Assembly: GCF_016901695.1 (NCBI RefSeq)
Contig: NZ_JACJKS010000008.1
Coordinates: 62,001-126,000 of the forward strand
Source of the DNA: Mordavella massiliensis
GTDB lineage: Bacteria > Bacillota > Clostridia > Lachnospirales > Lachnospiraceae
DNA length: 64,000 bases
Direction of reading: 5' to 3'
Positions 52,471-61,964 of the stretch are shown one piece after another (position 1 is the stretch's first letter; each line of letters opens with the position of its first letter). The notes beneath the pieces were generated by a model. The model was not told the DNA's origin. It did no database searches and was given only the letters and a program-made list of their open reading frames with translations. A program made the position numbers and the translations under genes.

Positions 52471-52993
52471 ACTCTCTCACCAGCACCTTCTCGATCTCAC
52501 CGATATACATGGTGTGGTAATCCTTCTTGGGATACCATTTCGCATCGCACTCCGTGTCCACGAAGCACTCGGGATACATCTCCTGGGCATAGAGCTTGCG
52601 GCACACGAAGATCATCTCCGCCTCCTCCACTGCCGCTGTCTCCTCCAGTGTCTTCTCGTCAATCAAATACGGGTGAAGTCCTGCTTTCTCCCACTTGTCC
52701 GCCGCATCCCTGCCGGATACGGAGCCGCAGATATTGAGCGCCTCCCGCTTATCTTCGGGAAGGAAGGAAATCGTGAAGCGGTCGTTTCCGTCCACAAATT
52801 CCTTTGTGTATCTCTGGGGCCTGATGTAGGCGGTCACCACCGGCTTGCCCCACATGATGCCCACGCCGCCCCAGCTTGCGGTCATGGTGTTGGACTTCAT
52901 GCTGTCTCCCGCTGTGATCAGCATCCACTGCCTGCCGATCTTGTCAAAGGGATTAAATGAGAGTGTCTGGATATCAACTTCCTGAAATGCCAT
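52469..52993 (-). CDS. Flavin reductase-like FMN-binding protein
   Basis: A 174-residue split-barrel flavoprotein. MLITAGDSMKSNTMTASWGG and KPVVTAYIRPQRYTKEF match the flavin reductase-like domain found in many anaerobes as a small FMN or iron-linked oxidoreductase. It has no fused rubredoxin or flavodoxin. It starts with AAAGGAGG and follows tyrS by 17 bp on the same strand, so it may be read with tyrS. Confidence 0.85.
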   Translation of the reverse strand: MAFQEVDIQTLSFNPFDKIGRQWMLITAGDSMKSNTMTASWGGVGIMWGKPVVTAYIRPQRYTKEFVDGNDRFTISFLPEDKREALNICGSVSGRDAADKWEKAGLHPYLIDEKTLEETAAVEEAEMIFVCRKLYAQEMYPECFVDTECDAKWYPKKDYHTMYIGEIEKVLVRE

Positions 52994-53010
52994 GATCCTG
53001 TCCTCCTTTT

Positions 53011-54231
53011 TTACTCCATCACGATCTTCCGGAAATTTTTCTTTCCTTTCTTCACAACAACGCCGGCTTTAAACGCATCCTCCGTAAACACCTCGTGGAT
53101 GTTGGTGATCTTCTCCCCGTCCACGGAGACGCCGCCCTGCTGCACAGCGCGCCTCGCCTCGGACTTGGAGGGCACCAGCTGTGCCTTCACAAGCATGGTG
53201 AGGATGTCCATGCATCCATCCTCCAGCTCATCCGCCGTCAGCGTGGTCGTGGGCATATCGTCCGCATTGCCCTGGCTGAAGATCGCCCGCGCAGACTCCT
53301 GCGCCTTCCGGGCCTCCTCCTCGCCGTGCACCAGCTTGGTCAGCTCAAACGCCAGGATCTCTTTTGCCGTGTTCAGCTGCGCACCCTCCCAGGCATCCAT
53401 CTTGTCGATCTCCTCCAGCGGAAGGAACGTCAGCATGCGGATGCATTTCAAAACGTCCGCATCGGCCACATTCCGCCAGTACTGGTAGAACTCGAAGGGG
53501 GACGTCTTCTCCGGGTCAAGCCACACAGCGCCGCTCTGGGTCTTGCCCATCTTCTTTCCCTCGGAATTAAGGAGCAGGGTGATGGTCATGGCGCAGGCGT
53601 TCTTGCCGAGCTTGCGCCGGATCAGCTCCGTGCCGCCCAGCATGTTGCTCCACTGGTCATCACCGCCGAACTGCATGTTGCACCCGTACTTCTGGTACAG
53701 CACATAGAAATCATAGCTCTGCATGATCATGTAGTTGAATTCCAGGAAGCTTAAGCCCTTCTCCATCCTCTGCTTGTAGCATTCTGCCGTCAGCATGCGG
53801 TTGACGCTGAAGTGCGGCCCCACCTCCCGGAGCAGGTCGATGTAATTGAGATCCAGCAGCCAGTCCGCATTGTTCACCATGAGCGCCTTGCCCTCAGAGA
53901 AATCAATAAAGCGGCTCATCTGCTTCTTGAAGCAGTCGCAGTTGTGCTGGATCTGCTCCGGCGTCATCATGGAGCGCATGTCTGTCCGGCCGGAGGGATC
54001 CCCGATGTAACCCGTACCGCCGCCGATCAGGGCGATCGGCCTGTTGCCCGCCTCCTGGAGGCGCTTCATCAGGCACAGCGCCATAAAATGTCCCACGTGA
54101 AGGCTGTCCGCCGTGGGGTCAAAACCAATGTAAAACGTAGCTTTTCCGTTGTTGATCAGTTCCCGGATCTCTTCCTCGTCCGTCACCTGGGCGATCAGCC
54201 CTCTCGCCTGCAGTTCTTCATAAATACCCAT
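53011..54231 (-). CDS. tyrS: Tyrosyl-tRNA synthetase
   Basis: A 406-residue class I synthetase that charges tRNA-Tyr. The HIGH-type motif is LHVGHF and the KMSKS-type loop is KMGKT, as in bacterial Tyr[15 protein letters not shown] and a C-terminal S4 domain (about 340-406) are present. The start at 54231 has AAAGGAG. It is controlled by an upstream T-box leader with a UAC specifier. Confidence 0.96.
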   Translation of the reverse strand: MGIYEELQARGLIAQVTDEEEIRELINNGKATFYIGFDPTADSLHVGHFMALCLMKRLQEAGNRPIALIGGGTGYIGDPSGRTDMRSMMTPEQIQHNCDCFKKQMSRFIDFSEGKALMVNNADWLLDLNYIDLLREVGPHFSVNRMLTAECYKQRMEKGLSFLEFNYMIMQSYDFYVLYQKYGCNMQFGGDDQWSNMLGGTELIRRKLGKNACAMTITLLLNSEGKKMGKTQSGAVWLDPEKTSPFEFYQYWRNVADADVLKCIRMLTFLPLEEIDKMDAWEGAQLNTAKEILAFELTKLVHGEEEARKAQESARAIFSQGNADDMPTTTLTADELEDGCMDILTMLVKAQLVPSKSEARRAVQQGGVSVDGEKITNIHEVFTEDAFKAGVVVKKGKKNFRKIVME

Positions 54232-54298
54232 GTCTCTTCTCCTTTTTTCTTCGCATATATCCGGCGCTTTCCCTCACAGGGAACGCGTCCCCCGCAAA

Positions 54299-54613
54299 AC
54301 AAAAAGCCCCTGCTGCTCACACAGCAAGGGCGAAATTCTTCCGCGGTACCACCTTCATTCACCGGTTCCTCACAGTCCCGGCCTCACCGGCATGCTCTCC
54401 CGGAAACGCATCCGTCTCCACGGTTCACAGCCTGGCACTTTAACGCGCGCCAACCCGTCGCAGCCTACTTGCCCGCAGGCGTTCGGTGCAAAGCTCCGAG
54501 ACGTATTCACATGCGGTTCCTTCGCGCGCCTCTCATCAGCCGGCTGCTTTCTGTGGGGGTGTCCCGGATGCTACTTGCTCTCTTCCAAGCCTTTTTTCAT
54601 ATTTCTCTGTCTG
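54299..54613 (-). promoter_or_regulatory. T-box leader of tyrS
   Basis: The T-box core (GGTGGTACCGCGG on the minus strand, 54341-54353) lies just before a terminator stem GCCCTTGCTG/CAGCAGGGGC (54307-54331) and a T run. Upstream, the stem I segment reads GAATACGTCTCGGAGC, with the Tyr codon UAC as specifier at 54503-54505. Uncharged tRNA-Tyr would stabilise the antiterminator. This accounts for most of the 442-bp gap. Confidence 0.95.
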
Positions 54614-54619
54614 ACTGCC

Positions 54620-54648
54620 ATCCTAGCCCATCTGCGCGGATTTGTCAA
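54620..54648 (-). promoter_or_regulatory. tyrS promoter
   Basis: TTGACA (54643-54648) and TAGGAT (54620-54625), 17 bp apart on the minus strand, just upstream of the T-box. Confidence 0.8.
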
Positions 54649-54673
54649 GCCCATTGTCTGTGAATGGGAAAAT

Positions 54674-55390
54674 TCAACGGTTGTTTCCCCTGTCATAATA
54701 CGGGCAGCTCCCTCTCCGGCACTGCGGGTTTTCCTCCGAGAACGCGCAGGTGATCTTCCGGGGCAGTTCCATCTCCACGCCCAGCTCTTCTCTTGTCATG
54801 TCCACGGCTTCCCTTATGGCTGTAAACGTATCCCGCTTGCAGCACCTGGGCCCGCCGATCTCTCCGATGGCCGCAAGCGCCCTGGCTGTCATCCGGTTGG
54901 ACAGCCCCCAGGATCTTCCCCCAAGGGGCGTGGCTCCGGTGACAATGCTCATGTATATGCCGGCGCTCACCCCGGCGCCGCAGCAGCCCCAGAAGCCGCA
55001 GGCGCCGCCCGGCACCTGGCTGCCCCTCTCCTCCATCAAAGAGAGGGCCTTCTCAAGATCCAGCTGCCCGCCGCTGTTGCAAAATGCGGCCAGAAGAGCT
55101 GCGCCTGCCAGCACATGGTGCTCCGGCCCGTGCATGTAGATGTAGGGATCCTCCATGATCCTTTGCGCCACCGCGACAGGATCCCGCAGCTTTGTCTCCC
55201 TGCAGAAATCCCGGATCACGTCCAGCCCTTTCCTCGCATGGCAGGCGTCACAGACGTAGTGTCCGTCCCTGCAGGAAGCCTGGCTTTGTTCCTTTTTCCC
55301 GCAGAAGACACAGGTCATCTCCCGCGCCTTCTCGCTGTATACAAGTTCCCGGCCGCAGACAAGGCAGCCGCCCCGCCGTCTCTCCATCAC
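54674..55390 (-). CDS. Cysteine-rich DUF5714-type protein
   Basis: A 238-residue soluble protein. The N-terminal 60 residues hold CxxC pairs (CLVCGRE, CVFCGKK, CDACH) suited to zinc. The central part has YMHGPEHHVLAGAALL, and the C-terminal half ACGFWGCCGAGVSAG, PRCCKRDT and QCRRGSCPY. I recall this as DUF5714, of unknown function and mostly from anaerobes; the many cysteines could hold metal clusters. Its ATG overlaps the nagA stop as ATGA, so it is translated right after nagA. Confidence 0.6.
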   Translation of the reverse strand: MMERRRGGCLVCGRELVYSEKAREMTCVFCGKKEQSQASCRDGHYVCDACHARKGLDVIRDFCRETKLRDPVAVAQRIMEDPYIYMHGPEHHVLAGAALLAAFCNSGGQLDLEKALSLMEERGSQVPGGACGFWGCCGAGVSAGIYMSIVTGATPLGGRSWGLSNRMTARALAAIGEIGGPRCCKRDTFTAIREAVDMTREELGVEMELPRKITCAFSEENPQCRRGSCPYYDRGNNR

Positions 55391-56517
55391 AGCACCTTCC
55401 CGTCTTTGATGACCGCCCGGAGGCTTAAATCCTCCCGCAGGAGCACGATGTCCGCCTTCTTCCCAGGCGTGATGGAGCCGCGGCTTTCATATACGCCAAG
55501 GCTCCGGGCCGGATTCACGGATGCGCAGGCAACCGCTGTCTCCAGCGGGATCCCCATCTTCCGGACAGCCGTGCGCAGGCAGTCCATGAGATTCGTGACC
55601 GAACCTGCCAGGGCGCCGTCCGACACAAGGGTGGCGTGATTGCCCTTCACATCCACATCCAGGCCTCCCAGGGTATATCTGCCGTCCGGCATACCTGTGG
55701 CGCGCATGCTGTCGCTGATAAAAATGATCCGGTCTTTGCCCAGCATGCGGAACGCAGAGCGGACCATGGCCGGATGGATGTGGACGCCGTCGCAGATCAG
55801 CTCCGCCATCACGTGGGGGCTGTCCGAAACTGCTCCCACCACCCCCGGCGCCCGGTGGGAAAAGGCTGGCATGGCATTAAAAAGGTGCACGGCGTGGCAG
55901 GCGCCCCGGTCATAAGCCGCCTTGGCGGCATCATAATCCGCGTTGGTGTGGGCCAGCGACACGTGGACTTCATCCTTCACGGCATCCACAAACTCCAGCG
56001 CCCCCTCGCGCTCCGGCGCAATGCCGATGTAGTTTACCATTCCTTCCGCCGCCTTCTGGAAGCGGTGGAAAATGTCCACGTCGCAGGGCAGGATGTTGCG
56101 CGCATCCTGCGCCCCTTTCTTCGCCTCGCTGATGAAGGGGCCCTCCATGTTGACGCCAAGAAGGTCCGCCTCTGTCCCCGCCTGCTGCTCCCGCCTGCAG
56201 GCAGCCCCTGTGGCGAGGATCTGCTCCAGTTCCTCCACCGGCAGCGTCATGGTGGCGGGGTTGATGCCCGTCACGCCTACCGAGGCCTCGTACCGGGCGA
56301 TCTCCCGGACCGCCTCCTTTGTCCCGTCGCAAAAGTCATGGCCCATGCAGCCGTGGAAATGGATGTCGATAAGTCCCGGGATGGCGTAGCATCCCTCCCC
56401 GTCGATCACATCGTCGTCCGCCTGGGCTTCTTCTGTGATGAGGCCGTCTTTTATATAGATCTCACCTTCTGAAAAGATCTGGTCTTCCCCGTATACTTTT
56501 ACATGTTTGATCCGCAT
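55387..56517 (-). CDS. nagA: N-acetylglucosamine-6-phosphate deacetylase
   Basis: Removes acetate from GlcNAc-6-phosphate in amino-sugar recycling. The 376 residues carry the metal ligands GLIDIHFHG, NMEGPFIS, AHTNADYDAA, HLFNAM and the catalytic Asp in FISDSMRATGMPDG. The start at 56517 (MRIKHVKVYG) has GAAGGAGAG; the longer frame upstream is not coding. nagB is not in the window. It shares an ATGA overlap with the DUF5714 gene. Confidence 0.95.
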   Translation of the reverse strand: MRIKHVKVYGEDQIFSEGEIYIKDGLITEEAQADDDVIDGEGCYAIPGLIDIHFHGCMGHDFCDGTKEAVREIARYEASVGVTGINPATMTLPVEELEQILATGAACRREQQAGTEADLLGVNMEGPFISEAKKGAQDARNILPCDVDIFHRFQKAAEGMVNYIGIAPEREGALEFVDAVKDEVHVSLAHTNADYDAAKAAYDRGACHAVHLFNAMPAFSHRAPGVVGAVSDSPHVMAELICDGVHIHPAMVRSAFRMLGKDRIIFISDSMRATGMPDGRYTLGGLDVDVKGNHATLVSDGALAGSVTNLMDCLRTAVRKMGIPLETAVACASVNPARSLGVYESRGSITPGKKADIVLLREDLSLRAVIKDGKVL

Positions 56518-56636
56518 ATTCTTCTCTCCTTCCGGACCTGCGCCGCGCTTCCCTGTCCTGCGGCGCCGTCTCACCACATTATAATATACCTGCGGGCCGG
56601 AGACAAGGTCTGCGGCGCGGCAGATCCAACGGCCCT

Positions 56637-56966
56637 CTAGAAGACGAGCCAGAGGATGCTCCCCGCCAGGGAGACCGTGAGGAGCAGGTAAGCCGCCAGT
56701 CTCCCCTTCCCTGCGGAGGCCCGGAAATGGACCGCCATAGCCGCGATGCACAGGGCGCCGAGTCCCAGCGCGAGAAGCCGCTGTCCCACCCAGTTGGACG
56801 GGAGCGCGTAGGCCCGCACAGCCGACAGGGCGACGCCCCAGATGGACATCAGATAGAAGATCACCTTCCGCGCCTCCTCGTTCTTTACAAGAAAAAGGGC
56901 CAGGAGCCCCGCAATGCTCACCACGCTGATCCCGATAAAAAAGAGAACTAAAATTCCAAGTGCCAT
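56637..56966 (-). CDS. Small four-helix membrane protein, unknown function
   Basis: A 109-residue protein with four predicted membrane helices (LGILVLFFIGISVVSIAGLL; VIFYLMSIWGVALSAV; LLALGLGALCIAAMAVHF; LAAYLLLTVSLAGSILWLVF) and short loops. A strong AGGAGG site 9 nt upstream supports translation. It lies between nagA and the histidine kinase gene; no family recognised. Confidence 0.7.
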   Translation of the reverse strand: MALGILVLFFIGISVVSIAGLLALFLVKNEEARKVIFYLMSIWGVALSAVRAYALPSNWVGQRLLALGLGALCIAAMAVHFRASAGKGRLAAYLLLTVSLAGSILWLVF

Positions 56967-57056
56967 GTCTGTATCCTCCTGTTTCTGTTTTTTTCTTTAC
57001 AGGCAGCATTCTAGCACCAGGTTCTGAAGAAAGAGCAGATAAAATTCTGAAGAAAT

Positions 57057-58109
57057 CTAAAGAACCGGCGAAACCTTCAGCGTGATCTCCACGCAGAACA
57101 TCCCGTCCGCCTCCTTTGCGTCCACCTCCCCGCTCCAGGCCTGCGCCGTCTCCCGGATGCTGGCAAGGCCGATGCGCCGGCTCTCCGCCTGGGGCGACGG
57201 CTCTGTCCGGACCGCGTTCTGCTGGAAAATGACAAGGGTGTCTTCCCTGCTTTCCACTGCCAGTGTCACCTCTTTCTCAGGATCCGCATACTTCTCCACG
57301 TTGGAGATCAGGTTGTCCATGATCCTTCGCAGGGAAGTCAGGTCCGCCATGCCGGCTCCCATGGAGCACGCCGACAGGTCGATCCGGCAGCGGAACCGCT
57401 CCTCCAGGATCTCCTCCCACTCCGCCGCGAACTGGCGCATGAGAAAGGTCATATCCTCCACCTTCTCCCATGTACCCCGCCGGCCGTCCAGAAGCTGATC
57501 CATCAGTTCCCTGACCTGGACCGTCTTTGCCCGCACAAGCGCCATGTAACCCCGCAGTTCCTCCTCGCTGACCGTCTGCCGCTTCTCCAGGAGCTCGGTG
57601 TAGGACAGCATGGAGGTGAGCGGCGTCCGGATATCGTGGGACAGGGAGCGGATGAAATTCTCCCGCGCCTCTTTGCTCTCCCTCTCCCGCTGCTTCAGCT
57701 CCCTCTCGGCGGCGGCGAAGTAGTTGATCCCTTCCGCCAGGCGGGTCAGCTCATCGTCGCCCTCGGCCGGGACCGTGTCCACCGCGCCCTCCCGCAGCTT
57801 TTCCACCCCGGCAGTGATGCGGACCAGATAGGAGAGTCTCTGCCCAAGCAGCAGAAGGAAGAGGAAAAGAAATACCCCCACTGCCGCTGCGATGCACACG
57901 CCCCTCAGCCAGACATGCAGCGCCGCGGTCATCATGCCGTCCAGCCGGATCTCATTCCTCTCCAGGTAGACGTCCGACACGGACTGTCCCATGGCATAGA
58001 GGAAGAGGAAGGTAAACGCGGCCACTACGACAGAAAACACAAGATATTCGAGGATCTCCGCCGACAGCTTTCTGGCGCGGCCGGCTTTCTGCTTTCTCCT
58101 AATCCACAT
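57057..58109 (-). CDS. Sensor histidine kinase
   Basis: A 350-residue membrane kinase with helices at about 19-40 and 70-90, a short outer loop, HAMP-like region, then the dimerisation domain with phospho-acceptor His158 in SLSHDIRTPL. The ATP domain has the N box DNLISNVEKYAD and a late RIGLASI, but no DxGxG box: that place reads VIFQQNAVRTEPS. The ATP lid is therefore unusual. It overlaps the response regulator stop by 11 bp, with AAGGGA as binding site, so the pair is coupled. The signal is unknown. Confidence 0.9.
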   Translation of the reverse strand: MWIRRKQKAGRARKLSAEILEYLVFSVVVAAFTFLFLYAMGQSVSDVYLERNEIRLDGMMTAALHVWLRGVCIAAAVGVFLFLFLLLLGQRLSYLVRITAGVEKLREGAVDTVPAEGDDELTRLAEGINYFAAAERELKQRERESKEARENFIRSLSHDIRTPLTSMLSYTELLEKRQTVSEEELRGYMALVRAKTVQVRELMDQLLDGRRGTWEKVEDMTFLMRQFAAEWEEILEERFRCRIDLSACSMGAGMADLTSLRRIMDNLISNVEKYADPEKEVTLAVESREDTLVIFQQNAVRTEPSPQAESRRIGLASIRETAQAWSGEVDAKEADGMFCVEITLKVSPVL

Positions 58110-58800
58110 AGTATCCCTTCCCCCATGCTGTCCTGATGTACTTCGGGCTGCGGGAATCATCCCCCAGCTTCTTCCGGATGTTCTTGATGTGCACCATGAT
58201 CGTTGTATCCCCCACTGCTTCCTCCTCCCAGACGCTCGCATAAATATTGTCCAGGGAGAAGATCTTCTTCCGGTTCAGGATAAACAGTTCCAGGATCCTG
58301 TACTCCGTGTGGGTCAGGGCGATCCGCTCGTCGCCCCGGTGCAGGGACTGGCCGTCCCGGTCCAGCCGCAGATCCTTGTAGCACAGTTCCCGGTCCGACT
58401 CATCCCGGACGTTGTACTGCTGCCGCGCGTACTCCCGGCTCCGTCGCAGGAGCGCCCCCACGCGCATGAGCAGTTCCGCGTTGGAGAATGGCTTTACGAT
58501 ATAGTCGTCCGCCCCCGCGTCAAAGCCCATCTGCTTGTCTGTCTCCCCCGAGTAAGCCGTCAGGAAGATCACCGGCGCGTAGTATGTCTTACGGATCTCC
58601 CGGGCCGCGGCAAACCCGGACATCACAGGCATATTCACATCCAGGATGTAGAGATCCGTGTCCGCATCCGCCAGATCGGCAGCCTGTCTTCCGTCTTCGG
58701 CCGCCGTCACCTCATACCCCTCCTCTTCCAGGAGGATCTTTAACACGGCCCGTATCTCTTTTTCATCATCCGCTATCAGGATCTTTGCTTTTTTATCCAT
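58099..58800 (-). CDS. OmpR-family response regulator
   Basis: A 233-residue regulator: receiver domain with acidic pocket DDE (11-13), phospho-acceptor Asp54 in YILDVNMPVMSG and Lys in IVKPFSNAE, then a winged-helix DNA-binding domain (about 135-230, ALTHTEYRILELF, VHIKNIRKKLGD). It precedes the histidine kinase gene as its cognate partner. Confidence 0.95.
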   Translation of the reverse strand: MDKKAKILIADDEKEIRAVLKILLEEEGYEVTAAEDGRQAADLADADTDLYILDVNMPVMSGFAAAREIRKTYYAPVIFLTAYSGETDKQMGFDAGADDYIVKPFSNAELLMRVGALLRRSREYARQQYNVRDESDRELCYKDLRLDRDGQSLHRGDERIALTHTEYRILELFILNRKKIFSLDNIYASVWEEEAVGDTTIMVHIKNIRKKLGDDSRSPKYIRTAWGKGYYVD

Positions 58801-58994
58801 GTCCGTTCCCTCCGTATCCAGGTATATGTTCCTCTTTCTTAGACGCTATCACACCCGGAGCGGCAAGGCAATCTTTTCTTCTGGATTCATAATAAAAATG
58901 GATGGATTTTGCCGGAAATATCATTGTAGGTTTGTCCCGTTTTTGCTATAGTACGTATAGATAGATTCTATGGTATGCAAGGGGAATACATAAG

Positions 58995-60278
58995 ATGAAA
59001 CCGAATGTTTACGAGAGCTACACAAAGATCCTGAAGGCGGAGCTCGTCCCGGCCCTGGGATGTACGGAGCCCATCGCCCTGGCCTACGCCGCCGCCAGAT
59101 CCGTGGAGATCCTGGGCGGATTTCCGGACCGCATGGAGGCGCTGTGCAGCGGCAACATCATCAAGAATGTAAAAGGGGTGAAGGTTCCCAACTCCGGCGG
59201 CCTCAAAGGCGTGGAGGCAGCTGTGATCCTGGGCGCCTGCGGGGGAACGGCGGACAAGGAACTGGAAGTCCTTGAGAGCGTGACAGAGGACGACCGCATG
59301 CGCACACGGGAGCTGCTGGCCGCCCGCTTCTGCTCCTGCCTTCTGAAGGAGGGCGTGCCCAACCTGTTCATCGAGATCCGCTCCTATAAAGGAGAGGATT
59401 CCTCCGTCGTGCGGATCGAACAGAAGCATACAAACATCACCTATATGGAGAAAAACGGCGAAGTGCTCTACCAGAAAGACGCCGTGGAGACACAGAAGGC
59501 ACTGGACAAATCCCTTCTGAACCTGGAAGACATCATAACCTATGCCCGGGAAGTTGATCTGGATGATGTCCGGGATGTGCTGGAACGGCAGATCGACTAC
59601 AACACAGCCATCTCCGACGAGGGGCTTCAGAACCGCTGGGGCGCCGGCGTTGGGCAGACTGTGCTGGAAGAATTCGGAGACGACGTAAAGTGGCGCGCCA
59701 TCGCCAGGGCAGCCGCGGGCTCAGACGCCCGCATGAGCGGCTGCTCCCTGCCTGTCATCATTATCTCCGGCTCCGGCAACCAGGGCATGACCTGCTCCCT
59801 GCCTGTCATTGAGTATGCACGCTCCACCGGAAAGACCCACGAGGAACTTCTCCGGGCGCTGTGCGTTTCCAATCTGACCGCCCAGGATCAGAAGCGCTAC
59901 ATCGGGCCACTGTCCGCCTACTGCGGAGCCGTCTGCGCGGCGGCAGGCGCAGGCGCCGGCATCACCTTCCTGTGCGGCGGCACCACAGAGCAGATTGAAA
60001 ACACCGTCATCAATACCATCGTCAATGCCGGCGGCATCACCTGCGACGGCGCCAAGCCAAGCTGCGCCGCCAAGATCTTCGCCTCCCTTCAGGCAGCCTT
60101 TCTGGGCCACCGCCTGGCCATGAAGGGCTTCCGCTTTGAAGCGGGCGAAGGGCTCGCCATGGACACGGCTGAGGACACGGTAAAAGCCATCGGCTACATG
60201 GGCCGGGAGGGCATGCGCCAGACCGACATTGAGATCCTGAACCTGATGATCGGCAAGACGGATCTTGCCTCTATCTGA
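58995..60278 (+). CDS. cyuA: L-cysteine desulfidase / L-serine dehydratase-like protein
   Basis: A 427-residue iron-sulfur enzyme of the UPF0597/CyuA family that breaks L-cysteine to pyruvate, ammonia and sulfide in anaerobes. Cluster cysteines appear in LGCTEPIA near the N terminus and in the C-terminal GITCDGAKPSCAAK. The central GSGNQGMTCSLPV loop is also conserved. It is the only plus-strand gene in the last 8 kb. No cysteine regulator (CyuR) or transporter is beside it. Symbol given with moderate certainty. Confidence 0.85.
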   Translation: MKPNVYESYTKILKAELVPALGCTEPIALAYAAARSVEILGGFPDRMEALCSGNIIKNVKGVKVPNSGGLKGVEAAVILGACGGTADKELEVLESVTEDDRMRTRELLAARFCSCLLKEGVPNLFIEIRSYKGEDSSVVRIEQKHTNITYMEKNGEVLYQKDAVETQKALDKSLLNLEDIITYAREVDLDDVRDVLERQIDYNTAISDEGLQNRWGAGVGQTVLEEFGDDVKWRAIARAAAGSDARMSGCSLPVIIISGSGNQGMTCSLPVIEYARSTGKTHEELLRALCVSNLTAQDQKRYIGPLSAYCGAVCAAAGAGAGITFLCGGTTEQIENTVINTIVNAGGITCDGAKPSCAAKIFASLQAAFLGHRLAMKGFRFEAGEGLAMDTAEDTVKAIGYMGREGMRQTDIEILNLMIGKTDLASI

Positions 60279-60344
60279 TCCCAGGCAAAGGAGGGCGCAC
60301 ATATGAGCTTGCCCTTGCGATCGACCCCGGGAAATGTTCGGGGG

Positions 60345-61121
60345 CTAGTACCGGATCTCCAGCAGCACAAGTCCCTGAGGCGGCGCGGTGACGCCCGCCT
60401 CTGTGCGCACCTTCGCCACCAGGATCTCCCCCACCTTTTCCGGGGGGTAAAACCCGCGCCCCACCCGGATCAGGGTACCGGCGATGATGCGGACCATGTT
60501 GTAGAGGAACCCGTTTCCCGTGACGCGGATCACGATCTCCCTCGCATCCTTTGTGCTGTAGGAAAAAGCGCCCTCCGCACAGGGATGCTCCTCGATCTCC
60601 AGGCTGTCTATGCGGCGCACGGTATCCTCCGCGCTTGTGCGGATGCAGCAGAAACTGGCGAAATCATGCTCTCCCACAAGATATGAAGCACCCGCGCGCA
60701 TCTTTTCCACATCCAGAGGAAAATAGACGTAGGTGCTCGTTCTCTTCTTCAGCGGATTGGCTGTGCGGGCATTGTAGATGTGGTACTCGTACGTCTTTGT
60801 GATCTGCTCCTGATACCTGGGGTGCCAGGTGAGGGGCACTTCCTCTGACTGCACGATCACAATGTCGTCCGGCAGCTTCTGGTTCAAAGCGAGAGCCATC
60901 CGCTCCGGCGGGATCGTACTGCGGGTGTCGAACACAGCCACATTGCCGAGGGCGTGCACGCCGGAATCCGTGCGGCTGGCGCCGATGACGCGGATCTCCT
61001 CCCCGGTGAGGGCAGTCAGTTTTCTGTTCAGCACTTCTTCTATGGTGATCCCGTTGGGCTGGATCTGCCAGCCGCAGTAATCTGTGCCGTCGTAGGCCAC
61101 AGTCAGTTTGATCCGTCTCAA
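60345..61121 (-). CDS. truA: tRNA pseudouridine(38-40) synthase
   Basis: A 258-residue TruA with catalytic Asp in GASRTDSGVHALGN, start VAYDGTDYCGWQIQPNG, and C-terminal GNGFLYNMVRIIAGTLI. The start is a TTG at 61121 with GAGGAACG upstream; no suitable ATG exists. It follows ecfT by 18 bp, the usual last gene of the ecfA1-ecfA2-ecfT-truA order. Confidence 0.95.
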   Translation of the reverse strand: MRRIKLTVAYDGTDYCGWQIQPNGITIEEVLNRKLTALTGEEIRVIGASRTDSGVHALGNVAVFDTRSTIPPERMALALNQKLPDDIVIVQSEEVPLTWHPRYQEQITKTYEYHIYNARTANPLKKRTSTYVYFPLDVEKMRAGASYLVGEHDFASFCCIRTSAEDTVRRIDSLEIEEHPCAEGAFSYSTKDAREIVIRVTGNGFLYNMVRIIAGTLIRVGRGFYPPEKVGEILVAKVRTEAGVTAPPQGLVLLEIRY

Positions 61122-61139
61122 TTTGCGTTCCTCTTTCCT

Positions 61140-61964
61140 CTAAAAGATCCAGATGTGAAGCGGCACGTACCTTCCGATGACAAACACCGCCACAACATAT
61201 ACAACCATCACGATATAGGCGATCCGGTCCCTGCTTCTGTAGCGCAGGGGCTTCATCTTTGTGCGCCCCTCCCCGCCCCGGTAGCATCTGGCCTCCATGG
61301 CCATGGCCAGGTCGTTGGCCCGGCGGAAGGCGGACACGAACAGCGGTACAAGAATGGGGATCATGCTCTTCGCACGCTGGATGATGTTGCCGCTCTCCAG
61401 ATCTGCACCCCTGGCGATCTGGGCCTTCATGATCTTGTCCGTCTCCTCCAGGAGGATCGGGATAAACCGGAGCGCGATAGACATCATCATGGCCACCTCG
61501 TGCACCGGCACGCGCACCCTGTTCAGCGGGCCGAGAAGGCTCTCAATACCGTCCGTCAGGGCATTGGGCGTAGTGGTGAATGTCATGAGGGAGGACCCGG
61601 CGATCAGGTAGACAAGGCGGATCGCCATAAACACGGCGGTTCGCAGTCCTTCCGCAGTAATGGTAAAGATCCAGGCATGAAAGAGCACCTCCCCTCCTCT
61701 TGTGAGAAAGAGATTGAAGATTACCGTGATCATAAGCAGCATGATGATGGGCTTCATGCCCTTCATGATATAGGAAAACGGCACTCTCGACATGCGGATG
61801 ACGGATATGAGAAAGAGCGTGGCCACCAGATAGCCGGGGATGCTGTTGAAAAGGAACAGGGAGATCAGGTAGAGCAGCGTTCCCACAAGCTTCACCCGCG
61901 GATCCAGACGGTGCAGGATGCTCTGGGCCGGATAGTATTGTCCTATTGTAATATCTCGAATCAT
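61140..61964 (-). CDS. ecfT: ECF transporter transmembrane component EcfT
   Basis: A 274-residue membrane subunit that couples the two ATPases to various vitamin-binding S components. It has about five to six helices and the two Ala-Arg-Gly type coupling motifs (IARGADLES and MEARCYRGG). It begins right after the ecfA2 stop. The S components are encoded elsewhere, as is usual for group II ECF systems. Confidence 0.95.
   Translation of the reverse strand: MIRDITIGQYYPAQSILHRLDPRVKLVGTLLYLISLFLFNSIPGYLVATLFLISVIRMSRVPFSYIMKGMKPIIMLLMITVIFNLFLTRGGEVLFHAWIFTITAEGLRTAVFMAIRLVYLIAGSSLMTFTTTPNALTDGIESLLGPLNRVRVPVHEVAMMMSIALRFIPILLEETDKIMKAQIARGADLESGNIIQRAKSMIPILVPLFVSAFRRANDLAMAMEARCYRGGEGRTKMKPLRYRSRDRIAYIVMVVYVVAVFVIGRYVPLHIWIF

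Noticed and set aside
60303-60686. Plus-strand frame of 127 codons after cyuA with a good AAAGGAGGG site
   Set aside because: Apart from its first 14 codons it is antisense to truA and resembles nothing; the binding site may be a relic of a deleted gene.
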